From: Cyprinodon diabolis
Lineage: Eukaryota; Chordata; Actinopteri; Cyprinodontiformes; Cyprinodontidae
DNA: 64,000 bases
Assembly: GCA_030533445.1 (NCBI GenBank)
Contig: JARPUW010000256.1
Coordinates: forward strand, 1-64,000
Direction: 5' to 3'
Position 1 is the first letter of the stretch; every line of letters begins with the position of its first letter. The translations under genes and the position numbers were made by a program. The notes beneath the pieces were generated by a model. That model saw only the letters and a list, made by a program, of their open reading frames with translations. It did no database searches and was not told the origin of the DNA. Below are positions 1-12,596 of the stretch, one piece after another.

Positions 1-177
1 AGACAAACCATTAATGATACAGCCATGATCTTTTCTGGCAATCATCTAGAGCTGAAAACTAACAATATAAAGTAGATTTGAGCAGATGTTTTTGGTTCCA
101 CGCTTCAAATCAGAAGTTGAGGCCAAAACGCTCTTTTCACAGTGAGATAATGCCATTTTGGCCTCTGGAGTTGTAAC
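1..177 (+). repeat. Reference monomer (class A, 177 bp)
   Basis: This first complete copy sets the phase used here. Bases 1-48 are almost invariant across the window. Class-defining changes cluster at bases 49, 67-79, 90-101, 113-119, 134, 142 and 152-154. It has 68 G+C of 177 bases. CCACGC at 99-104 replaces the HindIII site carried by most other classes. It contains an XbaI site (TCTAGA) at bases 46-51 and two GGCC sites, one in each arm of the inverted repeat. There are stop codons in all forward frames. Confidence 0.97.
119..165. other. Perfect 10-bp inverted repeat in the monomer (representative copy)
   Basis: GAGGCCAAAA at 119-128 is the exact reverse complement of TTTTGGCCTC at 156-165, separated by a 27-base loop (129-155). 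Inside the loop, TCACAGTGA (137-145) is itself a perfect odd palindrome. Nearly every monomer keeps both arms. Exceptions I saw are H2 copies (GAGAACAAAA), the CACTTTGG E copies, 12541, 3669 and 63704. The element could form a cruciform or an RNA hairpin, or bind a dimeric protein. The symmetry is visible in the sequence, but the function is inferred. Confidence 0.9.
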
Positions 178-888
178 AGACAAACCATTAATGATACAGC
201 CATGATCTTTTCTGGCAATCATCTAGAGCTGAAAACTAACAATATAAAGTAGATTTGAGCAGATGTTTTTGGTTCCAAGCTTCAAATCAGAAGTTGAGGC
301 CAAAACGCTCTTTTCACAGTGAGATAATGCAATTTTGGCCTCTGGAGTTGTAACAGACAAACCATTAATGATACAGCCATGATCTTTTCTGGCAATCATC
401 TAAAGCTGAAGACTAACAATTTGAAATAGATTGGAGCAGATGTTTTTGGTTCCAAGCTTCAAATCATAGGTTTGAGGCCAAAACGCTCTTTTCACAGTGA
501 GATAATGCCATTTTGGCCTCTGGAGTTGTAACACACAAACCATTAATGATACAGCCATGATCTTTTCTGGCAATCATCTAGAGCTGAAAACTAACAATAT
601 AAAGTAGATTTGAGCAGATGTTTTTGGTTCAAAGCTTCAAATCATAGGTTTGAGGCCAAAACGCTCTTTTCACAGTGAGATAATGCCATTTTGGCCTCTG
701 GAGTTGTAACAGACAAACCATTAATGATACAGCCATGATCTTTTCTGGCAATCATCTAGAGCTGAAAACTAACAATATAAAGTAGATTTGAGCAGATGTT
801 TTTGGTTCCAAGCTTCAAATCAGAGGTTTGAGGCCAAAACGCTCGTTTCACAGTGAGATAATGCCATTTTGGCCTCTGGAGTTGTAAC

Positions 889-2129
889 AGACAAACCATT
901 AATGATACAGCCATGATCTTTTCTGGCAATCATCTAGAGCTGATAACTAACAATATAAAGTAGATTTGAGCAGATGTTTTTGGTTCCACGCTTCAAATCA
1001 GAAGTTGAGGCCAAAACGCTCTTTTCACAGTGAGATAATGCCATTTTGGCCTCTGGAGTTGTAACAGACAAACCATTAATGATACAGCCATGATCTTTTC
1101 TGGCAATCATCTAGAGCTGAAAACTAACAATATAAAGTAGATTTGAGCAGATGTTTTTGGTTCCAAGCTTCAAATCAGAAGTTGAGGCCAAAACGCTCTT
1201 TTCACAGTGAGATAATGCAATTTTGGCCTCTGGAGTTGTAACAGACAAACCATTAATGATACAGCCATGATCTTTTCTGGCAATCATCTAAAGCTGAAAA
1301 CTAACAATTTGAAATAGATTGGAGCAGATGTTTTTGGTTCCAAGCTTCAAATCATAGGTTTGAGGCCAAAACGCTCTTTTCACAGTGAGATAATGCCATT
1401 TTGGCCTCTGGAGTTGTAACAGACAAACCATTAATGATACAGCCATGATCTTTTCTGGCAATCATCTAGAGCTGAAAACTAACAATATAAAGTAGATTTG
1501 AGCAGATGTTTTTGGTTCCAAGCTTCAAATCAGAAGTTGAGGCCAAAACGCTCTTTTCACAGTGAGATAATGCAATTTTGGCCTCTGGAGTTGTAACAGA
1601 CAAACCATTAATGATACAGCCATGATCTTTTCTGGCAATCATCTAAAGCTGAAAACTAACAATTTGAAATAGATTCGAGCAGATGTTTTTGGTTCCAAGC
1701 TTCAAATCATAGGTTTGAGGCCAAAACGCTCGTTTCACAGTGAGATAATGCCATTTTGGCCTCTGGAGTTGTAACAGACAAACCATTAATGATACAGCCA
1801 TGATCTTTTCTGGCAATCATCTAGAGCTGAAAACTAACAATATAAAGTAGATTTGAGCAGATGTTTTTGGTTCCACGCTTCAAATCAGAAGTTGAGGCCA
1901 AAACGCTCTTTTCACAGTGAGATAATGCCATTTTGGCCTCTGGAGTTGTAACAGACAAACCATTAATGATACAGCCATGATCTTTTCTGGCAATCATCTA
2001 GAGCTGAAAACTAACAATATAAAGTAGATTGGAGCAGATGTTCTTGGGTCCACGCTTCAAATCAGAAGTTGAGGCCAAAACGCTCTTTTCACAGTGAGAT
2101 AATCCCATTTTGGCCTCTGGAGTTGTAAC
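889..2129. repeat. HOR segment, 7 monomers A-B-C-B-C2-A-F
   Basis: This matches positions 6-12 of the 16-mer but lacks E-E2-G-H. Private changes are GATAAC for GAAAAC near 943, in the first A, and AGATTCGAG in the C2 copy near 1674. The F copy has TTCTTGGG and the unusual CCCATT end (2101-2110), which it shares only with the F copy at 3193-3369. Confidence 0.88.
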
Positions 2130-3369
2130 AGACAAACCATTAATGATACAGCCATGATCTTTTCTGGCAATCATCTAGAGCTGAAAACTAACAATATAAA
2201 GTAGATTTGAGCAGATGTTTTTGGTTCCACGCTTCAAATCAGAAGTTGAGGCCAAAACGCTCTTTTCACAGTGAGATAATGCCATTTTGGCCTCTGGAGT
2301 TGTAACAGACAAACCATTAATGATACAGCCATGATCTTTTCTGGCAATCATCTAGAGCTGAAAACTAACAATATAAAGTAGATTTGAGCAGATGTTTTTG
2401 GTTCCAAGCTTCAAATCAGAAGTTGAGGCCAAAACGCTCTTTTCACAGTGAGATAATGCAATTTTGGCCTCTGGAGTTGTAACAGACAAACCATTAATGA
2501 TACAGCCATGATCTTTTCTGGCAATCATCTAAAGCTGAAGACTAACAATTTGAAATAGATTGGAGCAGATGTTTTTGGTTCCAAGCTTCAAATCATAGGT
2601 TTGAGGCCAAAACGCTCTTTTCACAGTGAGATAATGCCATTTTGGCCTCTGGAGTTGTAACACACAAACCATTAATGATACAGCCATGATCTTTTCTGGC
2701 AATCATCTAGAGCTGAAACTAACAATATAAAGTAGATTTGAGCAGATGTTTTTGGTTCAAAGCTTCAAATCATAGGTTTGAGGCCAAAACGCTCTTTTCA
2801 CAGTGAGATAATGCCATTTTGGCCTCTGGAGTTGTAACAGACAAACCATTAATGATACAGCCATGATCTTTTCTGGCAATCATCTAGAGCTGAAAACTAA
2901 CAATATAAAGTAGATTTGAGCAGATGTTTTTGGTTCCAAGCTTCAAATCAGAGGTTTGAGGCCAAAACGCTCGTTTCACAGTGAGATAATGCCATTTTGG
3001 CCTCTGGAGTTGTAACAGACAAACCATTAATGATACAGCCATGATCTTTTCTGGCAATCATCTAGAGCTGAAAACTAACAATATAAAGTAGATTTGAGCA
3101 GATGTTTTTGGTTCCACGCTTCAAATCAGAAGTTGAGGCCAAAACGCTCTTTTCACAGTGAGATAATGCATTTTGGCCTCTGGAGTTGTAACAGACAAAC
3201 CATTAATGATACAGCCATGATCTTTTCTGGCAATCATCTAGAGCTGAAAACTAACAATATAAAGTAGATTGGAGCAGATGTTCTTGGGTCCACGCTTCAA
3301 ATCAGAAGTTGAGGCCAAAACGCTCTTTTCACAGTGAGATAATCCCATTTTGGCCTCTGGAGTTGTAAC
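2130..3369. repeat. HOR segment, 7 monomers A-B-C-D-E-A-F
   Basis: The C-D pair carries the GAAGAC/CAAAGC haplotype. The closing F copy has the CCCATT end seen also at 1953-2129, so this block is probably a local tandem duplication derived from its left neighbour. Two 1-base homopolymer deletions occur: AAAA to AAA near 2716 and CC to C at 3169, giving 177- and 176-base copies. Confidence 0.88.
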
Positions 3370-6207
3370 AGACAAACCATTAATGATACAGCCATGATCT
3401 TTTCTGGCAATCATCTAGAGCTGAAAACTAACAATATAAAGTAGATTTGAGCAGATGTTTTTGGTTCCACGCTTCAAATCAGAAGTTGAGGCCAAAACGC
3501 TCTTTTCACAGTGAGATAATGCCATTTTGGCCTCTGGAGTTGTAACAGACAAACCATTAATGATACAGCCATGATCTTTTCTGGCAATCATCTAGAGCTG
3601 AAAACTAACAATATAAAGTAGATTTGAGCAGATGTTTTTGGTTCCAAGCTTCAAATCAGAAGTTGAGGCAAAACGCTCTTTTCACAGTGAGATAATGCAA
3701 TTTTGGCCTCTGGAGTTGTAACAGACAAACCATTAATGATACAGCCATGATCTTTTCTGGCAATCATCTAAAGCTGAAGACTAACAATTTGAAATAGATT
3801 GGAGCAGATGTTTTTGGTTCCAAGCTTCAAATCATAGGTTTGAGGCCAAAACGCTCTTTTCACAGTGAGATAATGCCATTTTGGCCTCTGGAGTTGTAAC
3901 ACACAAACCATTAATGATACAGCCATGATCTTTTCTGGCATCATCTAGAGCTGAAAACTAACAATATAAAGTAGATTTGAGCAGATGTTTTTGGTTCAAA
4001 GCTTCAAATCATAGGTTTGAGGCCAAAACGCTCTTTTCACAGTGAGATAATGCCATTTTGGCCTCTGGAGTTGTAACAGACAAACCATTAATGATACAGC
4101 CATGATCTTTTCTGGCAATCATCTAGAGCTGAAAACTAACAATATAAAGTAGATTTGAGCAGATGTTTTTGGTTCCAAGCTTCAAATCAGAGGTTTGAGG
4201 CCAAAACGCTCGTTTCACAGTGAGATAATGCCATTTTGGCCTCTGGAGTTGTAACAGACAAACCATTAATGATACAGCCATGATCTTTTCTGGCAATCAT
4301 CTAGAGCTGAAAACTAACAATATAAAGTAGATTTGAGCAGATGTTTTTGGTTCCACGCTTCAAATCAGAAGTTGAGGCCAAAACGCTCTTTTCACAGTGA
4401 GATAATGCCATTTTGGCCTCTGGAGTTGTAACAGACAAACCATTAATGATACAGCCATGATCTTTTCTGGCAATCATCTAGAGCTGAAAACTAACAATAT
4501 AAAGTAGATTTGAGCAGATGTTTTTGGTTCCAAGCTTCAAATCAGAAGTTGAGGCCAAAACGCTCTTTTCACAGTGAGATAATGCAATTTTGGCCTCTGG
4601 AGTTGTAACAGACAAACCATTAATGATACAGCCATGATCTTTTCTGGCAATCATCTAAAGCTGAAAACTAACAATTTGAAATAGATTGGAGCAGATGTTT
4701 TTGGTTCCAAGCTTCAAATCATAGGTTTGAGGCCAAAACGCTCTTTTCACAGTGAGATAATGCCATTTTGGCCTCTGGAGTTGTAACAGACAAACCATTA
4801 ATGATACAGCCATGATCTTTTCTGGCAATCATCTAGAGCTGAAAACTAACAATATAAAGTAGATTTGAGCAGATGTTTTTGGTTCCAAGCTTCAAATCAG
4901 AAGTTGAGGCCAAAACGCTCTTTTCACAGTGAGATAATGCAATTTTGGCCTCTGGAGTTGTAACAGACAAACCATTAATGATACAGCCATGATCTTTTCT
5001 GGCAATCATCTAAAGCTGAAAACTAACAATTTGAAATAGATTGGAGCAGATGTTTTTGGTTCCAAGCTTCAAATCATAGGTTTGAGGCCAAAACGCTCGT
5101 TTCACAGTGAGATAATGCCATTTTGGCCTCTGGAGTTGTAACAGACAAACCATTAATGATACAGCCATGATCTTTTCTGGCAATCATCTAGAGCTGAAAA
5201 CTAACAATATAAAGTAGATTTGAGCAGATGTTTTTGGTTCCACGCTTCAAATCAGAAGTTGAGGCCAAAACGCTCTTTTCACAGTGAGATAATGCCATTT
5301 TGGCCTCTGGAGTTGTAACAGACAAACCATTAATGATACAGCCATGATCTTTTCTGGCAATCATCTAGAGCTGAAAACTAACAATATAAAGTAGATTGGA
5401 GCAGATGTTCTTGGGTCCACGCTTCAAATCAGAAGTTGAGGCCAAAACGCTCTTTTCACAGTGAGATAATGCCATTTTGGCCTCTGGAGTTGTAACAGAC
5501 AAACCATTAATGATACAGCCATGATCTTTTCTGGCAATCATCTAGAGCTGAAAACTAACAATATAAAGTAGATTTGAGCAGATGTTTTTGGTTCCAAGCT
5601 TCAAATCAGAGGTTTGAGGCCAAAACGCTCGTTTCACAGTGAGATAATGCCATTTTGGCCTCTGGAGTTGTAACAGACAAACCATTAATGATACAGCCAT
5701 GATCTTTTCTGGCAATCATCTAGAGCTGAAAACTAACAATATAAAGTAGATTTGAGCAGATGTTTTTGGTTCCAAGCTTCAAATCAGAGGTTTGAGGCCA
5801 AAACGCTCGTTTCACACTGAGATAATGCCATTTTGGCCTCTGGAGTTGTAACAGACAAACCATTAATGATACAGCCATGATCTTTTCTGGCAATCATCTA
5901 GAGCTGAAAACTAACAATATAAAGTAGATTTGAGCAGATGTTTTTGGTTCCAAGCTTCAAATCAGAAGTTGAGGCCAAAACGCTCTTTTCACAGTGAGAT
6001 AATGCCATTTTGGCCTCTGGAGTTGTAACAGACAAACCATTAATGATACAGCCATGATCTTTTCTGGCAATCATCTAAAGCTGAAAACTAACAATATAAA
6101 GTAGATTTGAGCAGATGTTTTTGGTTCCAAGCTTCAAATCATAGGTTTGAGGCCAAAACGCTCTTTTCACAGTGAGATAATCCCATTTTGGCCTCTGGAG
6201 TTGTAAC
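3370..6207. repeat. 16-monomer HOR, copy 1 (2,838 bp)
   Basis: The order is A-B-C-D-E-A-B-C-B-C2-A-F-E-E2-G-H. This is the first complete copy of the dominant left-hand unit. It is 2 bases short of the nominal 2,840 because of single-base deletions near 3669 (GAGGCC to GAGGC) and 3940 (GGCAATC to GGCATC). The C-D haplotype is GAAGAC/CAAAGC. Confidence 0.92.
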
Positions 6208-9200
6208 AGACAAACCATTAATGATACAGCCATGATCTTTTCTGGCAATCATCTAGAGCTGAAAACTAACAATATAAAGTAGATTTGAGCAGATGTTTTT
6301 GGTTCCACGCTTCAAATCAGAAGTTGAGGCCAAAACGCTCTTTTCACAGTGAGATAATGCCATTTTGGCCTCTGGAGTTGTAACAGACAAACCATTAATG
6401 ATACAGCCATGATCTTTTCTGGCAATCATCTAGAGCTGAAAACTAACAATATAAAGTAGATTTGAGCAGATGTTTTTGGTTCCAAGCTTCAAATCAGAAG
6501 TTGAGGCCAAAACGCTCTTTTCACAGTGAGATAATGCAATTTTGGCCTCTGGAGTTGTAACAGACAAACCATTAATGATACAGCCATGATCTTTTCTGGC
6601 AATCATCTAAAGCTGAAGACTAACAATTTGAAATAGATTGGAGCAGATGTTTTTGGTTCCAAGCTTCAAATCATAGGTTTGAGGCCAAAACGCTCTTTTC
6701 ACAGTGAGATAATGCCATTTTGGCCTCTGGAGTTGTAACACACAAACCATTAATGATACAGCCATGATCTTTTCTGGCAATCATCTAGAGCTGAAAACTA
6801 ACAATATAAAGTAGATTTGAGCAGATGTTTTTGGTTCAAAGCTTCAAATCATAGGTTTGAGGCCAAAACGCTCTTTTCACAGTGAGATAATGCCATTTTG
6901 GCCTCTGGAGTTGTAACAGACAAACCATTAATGATACAGCCATGATCTTTTCTGGCAATCATCTAGAGCTGAAAACTAACAATATAAAGTAGATTTGAGC
7001 AGATGTTTTTGGTTCCAAGCTTCAAATCAGAGGTTTGAGGCCAAAACGCTCGTTTCACAGTGAGATAATGCCATTTTGGCCTCTGGAGTTGTAACAGACA
7101 AACCATTAATGATACAGCCATGATCTTTTCTGGCAATCATCTAGAGCTGAAAACTAACAATATAAAGTAGATTTGAGCAGATGTTTTTGGTTCCACGCTT
7201 CAAATCAGAAGTTGAGGCCAAAACGCTCTTTTCACAGTGAGATAATGCCATTTTGGCCTCTGGAGTTGTAACAGACAAACCATTAATGATACAGCCATGA
7301 TCTTTTCTGGCAATCATCTAGAGCTGAAAACTAACAATATAAAGTAGATTTGAGCAGATGTTTTTGGTTCCAAGCTTCAAATCAGAAGTTGAGGCCAAAA
7401 CGCTCTTTTCACAGTGAGATAATGCAATTTTGGCCTCTGGAGTTGTAACAGACAAACCATTAATGATACAGCCATGATCTTTTCTGGCAATCATCTAAAG
7501 CTGAAAACTAACAATTTGAAATAGATTGGAGCAGATGTTTTTGGTTCCAAGCTTCAAATCATAGGTTTGAGGCCAAAACGCTCTTTTCACAGTGAGATAA
7601 TGCCATTTTGGCCTCTGGAGTTGTAACAGACAAACCATTAATGATACAGCCATGATCTTTTCTGGCAATCATCTAGAGCTGAAAACTAACAATATAAAGT
7701 AGATTTGAGCAGATGTTTTTGGTTCCAAGCTTCAAATCAGAGGTTTGAGGCCAAAACGCTCGTTTCACAGTGAGATAATGCCATTTTGGCCTCTGGAGTT
7801 GTAACAGACAAACCATTAATGATACAGCCATGATCTTTTCTGGCAATCATCTAGAGCTGAAAACTAACAATATAAAGTAGATTTGAGCAGATGTTTTTGG
7901 TTCCACGCTTCAAATCAGAAGTTGAGGCCAAAACGCTCTTTTCACAGTGAGATAATGCCATTTTGGCCTCTGGAGTTGTAACAGACAAACCATTAATGAT
8001 ACAGCCATGATCTTTTCTGGCAATCATCTAGAGCTGAAAACTAACAATATAAAGTAGATTTGAGCAGATGTTTTTGGTTCCAAGCTTCAAATCAGAAGTT
8101 GAGGCCAAAACGCTCTTTTCACAGTGAGATAATGCAATTTTGGCCTCTGGAGTTGTAACAGACAAACCATTAATGATACAGCCATGATCTTTTCTGGCAA
8201 TCATCTAAAGCTGAAAACTAACAATTTGAAATAGATTGGAGCAGATGTTTTTGGTTCCAAGCTTCAAATCATAGGTTTGAGGCCAAAACGCTCTTTTCAC
8301 AGTGAGATAATGCCATTTTGGCCTCTGGAGTTGTAACAGACAAACCATTAATGATACAGCCATGATCTTTTCTGGCAATCATCTAGAGCTGAAAACTAAC
8401 AATATAAAGTAGATTTGAGCAGATGTTTTTGGTTCCAAGCTTCAAATCAGAAGTTGAGGCCAAAACGCTCTTTTCACAGTGAGATAATGCAATTTTGGCC
8501 TCTGGAGTTGTAACAGACAAACCATTAATGATACAGCCATGATCTTTTCTGGCAATCATCTAAAGCTGAAAACTAACAATTTGAAATAGATTGGAGCAGA
8601 TGTTTTTGGTTCCAAGCTTCAAATCATAGGTTTGAGGCCAAAACGCTCGTTTCACAGTGAGATAATGCCATTTTGGCCTCTGGAGTTGTAACAGACAAAC
8701 CATTAATGATACAGCCATGATCTTTTCTGGCAATCATCTAGAGCTGAAAACTAACAATATAAAGTAGATTTGAGCAGATGTTTTTGGTTCCACGCTTCAA
8801 ATCAGAAGTTGAGGCCAAAACGCTCTTTTCACAGTGAGATAATGCCATTTTGGCCTCTGGAGTTGTAACAGACAAACCATTAATGATACAGCCATGATCT
8901 TTTCTGGCAATCATCTAGAGCTGAAAACTAACAATATAAAGTAGATTGGAGCAGATGTTCTTGGGTCCACGCTTCAAATCAGAAGTTGAGGCCAAAACGC
9001 TCTTTTCACAGTGAGATAATGCCATTTTGGCCTCTGGAGTTGTAACAGACAAACCATTAATGATACAGCCATGATCTTTTCTGGCAATCATCTAGAGCTG
9101 AAAACTAACAATATAAAGTAGATTTGAGCAGATGTTTTTGGTTCCAAGCTTCAAATCAGAGGTTTGAGGCCAAAACGCTCGTTTCACAGTGAGATAATGC

Positions 9201-9757
9201 CATTTTGGCCTCTGGAGTTGTAACAGACAAACCATTAATGATACAGCCATGATCTTTTCTGGCAATCATCTAGAGCTGAAAACTAACAATATAAAGTAGA
9301 TTTGAGCAGATGTTTTTGGTTCCAAGCTTCAAATCAGAGGTTTGAGGCCAAAACGCTCGTTTCACACTGAGATAATGCCATTTTGGCCTCTGGAGTTGTA
9401 ACAGACAAACCATTAATGATACAGCCATGATCTTTTCTGGCAATCATCTAGAGCTGAAAACTAACAATATAAAGTAGATTTGAGCAGATGTTTTTGGTTC
9501 CAAGCTTCAAATCAGAAGTTGAGGCCAAAACGCTCTTTTCACAGTGAGATAATGCCATTTTGGCCTCTGGAGTTGTAACAGACAAACCATTAATGATACA
9601 GCCATGATCTTTTCTGGCAATCATCTAAAGCTGAAAACTAACAATATAAAGTAGATTTGAGCAGATGTTTTTGGTTCCAAGCTTCAAATCATAGGTTTGA
9701 GGCCAAAACGCTCTTTTCACAGTGAGATAATCCCATTTTGGCCTCTGGAGTTGTAAC
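6208..9757. repeat. 20-monomer HOR variant (3,550 bp)
   Basis: The order is A-B-C-D-E-A-B-C-E-A-B-C-B-C2-A-F-E-E2-G-H. Relative to the 16-mer it gains four monomers, A-B-C-E (about 7096-7805). The E copy at 7628 follows C directly, so one D was lost in the insertion. Otherwise class order and diagnostic sites match the 16-mer. Confidence 0.9.
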
Positions 9758-12596
9758 AGACAAACCATTAATGATACAGCCATGATCTTTTCTGGCAATC
9801 ATCTAGAGCTGAAAACTAACAATATAAAGTAGATTTGAGCAGATGTTTTTGGTTCCACGCTTCAAATCAGAAGTTGAGGCCAAAACGCTCTTTTCACAGT
9901 GAGATAATGCCATTTTGGCCTCTGGAGTTGTAACAGACAAACCATTAATGATACAGCCATGATCTTTTCTGGCAATCATCTAGAGCTGAAAACTAACAAT
10001 ATAAAGTAGATTTGAGCAGATGTTTTTGGTTCCAAGCTTCAAATCAGAAGTTGAGGCCAAAACGCTCTTTTCACAGTGAGATAATGCAATTTTGGCCTCT
10101 GGAGTTGTAACAGACAAACCATTAATGATACAGCCATGATCTTTTCTGGCAATCATCTAAAGCTGAAGACTAACAATTTGAAATAGATTGGAGCAGATGT
10201 TTTTGGTTCCAAGCTTCAAATCATAGGTTTGAGGCCAAAACGCTCTTTTCACAGTGAGATAATGCCATTTTGGCCTCTGGAGTTGTAACACACAAACCAT
10301 TAATGATACAGCCATGATCTTTTCTGGCAATCATCTAGAGCTGAAAACTAACAATATAAAGTAGATTTGAGCAGATGTTTTTGGTTCAAAGCTTCAAATC
10401 ATAGGTTTGAGGCCAAAACGCTCTTTTCACAGTGAGATAATGCCATTTTGGCCTCTGGAGTTGTAACAGACAAACCATTAATGATACAGCCATGATCTTT
10501 TCTGGCAATCATCTAGAGCTGAAAACTAACAATATAAAGTAGATTTGAGCAGATGTTTTTGGTTCCAAGCTTCAAATCAGAGGTTTGAGGCCAAAACGCT
10601 CGTTTCACAGTGAGATAATGCCATTTTGGCCTCTGGAGTTGTAACAGACAAACCATTAATGATACAGCCATGATCTTTTCTGGCAATCATCTAGAGCTGA
10701 AAACTAACAATATAAAGTAGATTTGAGCAGATGTTTTTGGTTCCACGCTTCAAATCAGAAGTTGAGGCCAAAACGCTCTTTTCACAGTGAGATAATGCCA
10801 TTTTGGCCTCTGGAGTTGTAACAGACAAACCATTAATGATACAGCCATGATCTTTTCTGGCAATCATCTAGAGCTGAAAACTAACAATATAAAGTAGATT
10901 TGAGCAGATGTTTTTGGTTCCAAGCTTCAAATCAGAAGTTGAGGCCAAAACGCTCTTTTCACAGTGAGATAATGCAATTTTGGCCTCTGGAGTTGTAACA
11001 GACAAACCATTAATGATACAGCCATGATCTTTTCTGGCAATCATCTAAAGCTGAAAACTAACAATTTGAAATAGATTGGAGCAGATGTTTTTGGTTCCAA
11101 GCTTCAAATCATAGGTTTGAGGCCAAAACGCTCTTTTCACAGTGAGATAATGCCATTTTGGCCTCTGGAGTTGTAACAGACAAACCATTAATGATACAGC
11201 CATGATCTTTTCTGGCAATCATCTAGAGCTGAAAACTAACAATATAAAGTAGATTTGAGCAGATGTTTTTGGTTCCAAGCTTCAAATCAGAAGTTGAGGC
11301 CAAAACGCTCTTTTCACAGTGAGATAATGCAATTTTGGCCTCTGGAGTTGTAACAGACAAACCATTAATGATACAGCCATGATCTTTTCTGGCAATCATC
11401 TAAAGCTGAAAACTAACAATTTGAAATAGATTGGAGCAGATGTTTTTGGTTCCAAGCTTCAAATCATAGGTTTGAGGCCAAAACGCTCGTTTCACAGTGA
11501 GATAATGCCATTTTGGCCTCTGGAGTTGTAACAGACAAACCATTAATGATACAGCCATGATCTTTTCTGGCAATCATCTAGAGCTGAAAACTAACAATAT
11601 AAAGTAGATTTGAGCAGATGTTTTTGGTTCCACGCTTCAAATCAGAAGTTGAGGCCAAAACGCTCTTTTCACAGTGAGATAATGCCATTTTGGCCTCTGG
11701 AGTTGTAACAGACAAACCATTAATGATACAGCCATGATCTTTTCTGGCAATCATCTAGAGCTGAAAACTAACAATATAAAGTAGATTGGAGCAGATGTTC
11801 TTGGGTCCACGCTTCAAATCAGAAGTTGAGGCCAAAACGCTCTTTTCACAGTGAGATAATGCCATTTTGGCCTCTGGAGTTGTAACAGACAAACCATTAA
11901 TGATACAGCCATGATCTTTTCTGGCAATCATCTAGAGCTGAAAACTAACAATATAAAGTAGATTTGAGCAGATGTTTTTGGTTCCAAGCTTCAAATCAGA
12001 GGTTTGAGGCCAAAACGCTCGTTTCACAGTGAGATAATGCCATTTTGGCCTCTGGAGTTGTAACAGACAAACCATTAATGATACAGCCATGATCTTTTCT
12101 GGCAATCATCTAGAGCTGAAAACTAACAATATAAAGTAGATTTGAGCAGATGTTTTGGTTCCAAGCTTCAAATCAGAGGTTTGAGGCCAAAACGCTCGTT
12201 TCACACTGAGATAATGCCATTTTGGCCTCTGGAGTTGTAACAGACAAACCATTAATGATACAGCCATGATCTTTTCTGGCAATCATCTAGAGCTGAAAAC
12301 TAACAATATAAAGTAGATTTGAGCAGATGTTTTTGGTTCCAAGCTTCAAATCAGAAGTTGAGGCCAAAACGCTCTTTTCACAGTGAGATAATGCCATTTT
12401 GGCCTCTGGAGTTGTAACAGACAAACCATTAATGATACAGCCATGATCTTTTCTGGCAATCATCTAAAGCTGAAAACTAACAATATAAAGTAGATTTGAG
12501 CAGATGTTTTTGGTTCCAAGCTTCAAATCATAGGTTTGAGGTCAAAACGCTCTTTTCACAGTGAGATAATCCCATTTTGGCCTCTGGAGTTGTAAC
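9758..12596. repeat. 16-monomer HOR, copy 2 (2,839 bp)
   Basis: The order is A-B-C-D-E-A-B-C-B-C2-A-F-E-E2-G-H. The E2 copy (12065-12241) has TTTT where others have TTTTT at 12153, a deletion shared with its duplicate at 18277-18453. The H copy has GAGGTCAAAA near 12541, absent from its duplicate, so it arose after the duplication. Confidence 0.92.

Larger units (their letters stand above)
1..888. repeat. HOR segment, 5 monomers A-B-C-D-E
   Basis: The monomers start at 1, 178, 355, 533 and 711. The C copy carries the GAAGAC variant and the following D copy carries CAAAGC, marking the older of two C-D haplotypes. The left edge of the window cuts the array, so this is probably the start or middle of a longer unit. 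Confidence 0.9.

Noticed and set aside
137..145. TCACAGTGA as a transcription-factor operator
   Set aside because: A 9-base palindrome is too short to name a binding protein, and in this context it is simply part of the monomer.
1..177. Reverse-strand open frame of 58 codons across each 177-bp monomer, starting at the ATG just after the conserved CTAG stop
   Set aside because: 177 is a multiple of three, so the frame reopens in each such copy by arithmetic. It ends at the same TAG every time, and in 178-bp copies it is shifted into a TGA at the ATAGGTTTG/GAGGTTTG site. I see no coding signal or recognised domain.
1671..1690. TTCG-containing C2 copy as a degenerate CENP-B box
   Set aside because: It is one point mutation in one monomer. 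The required A and CGGG positions do not match.
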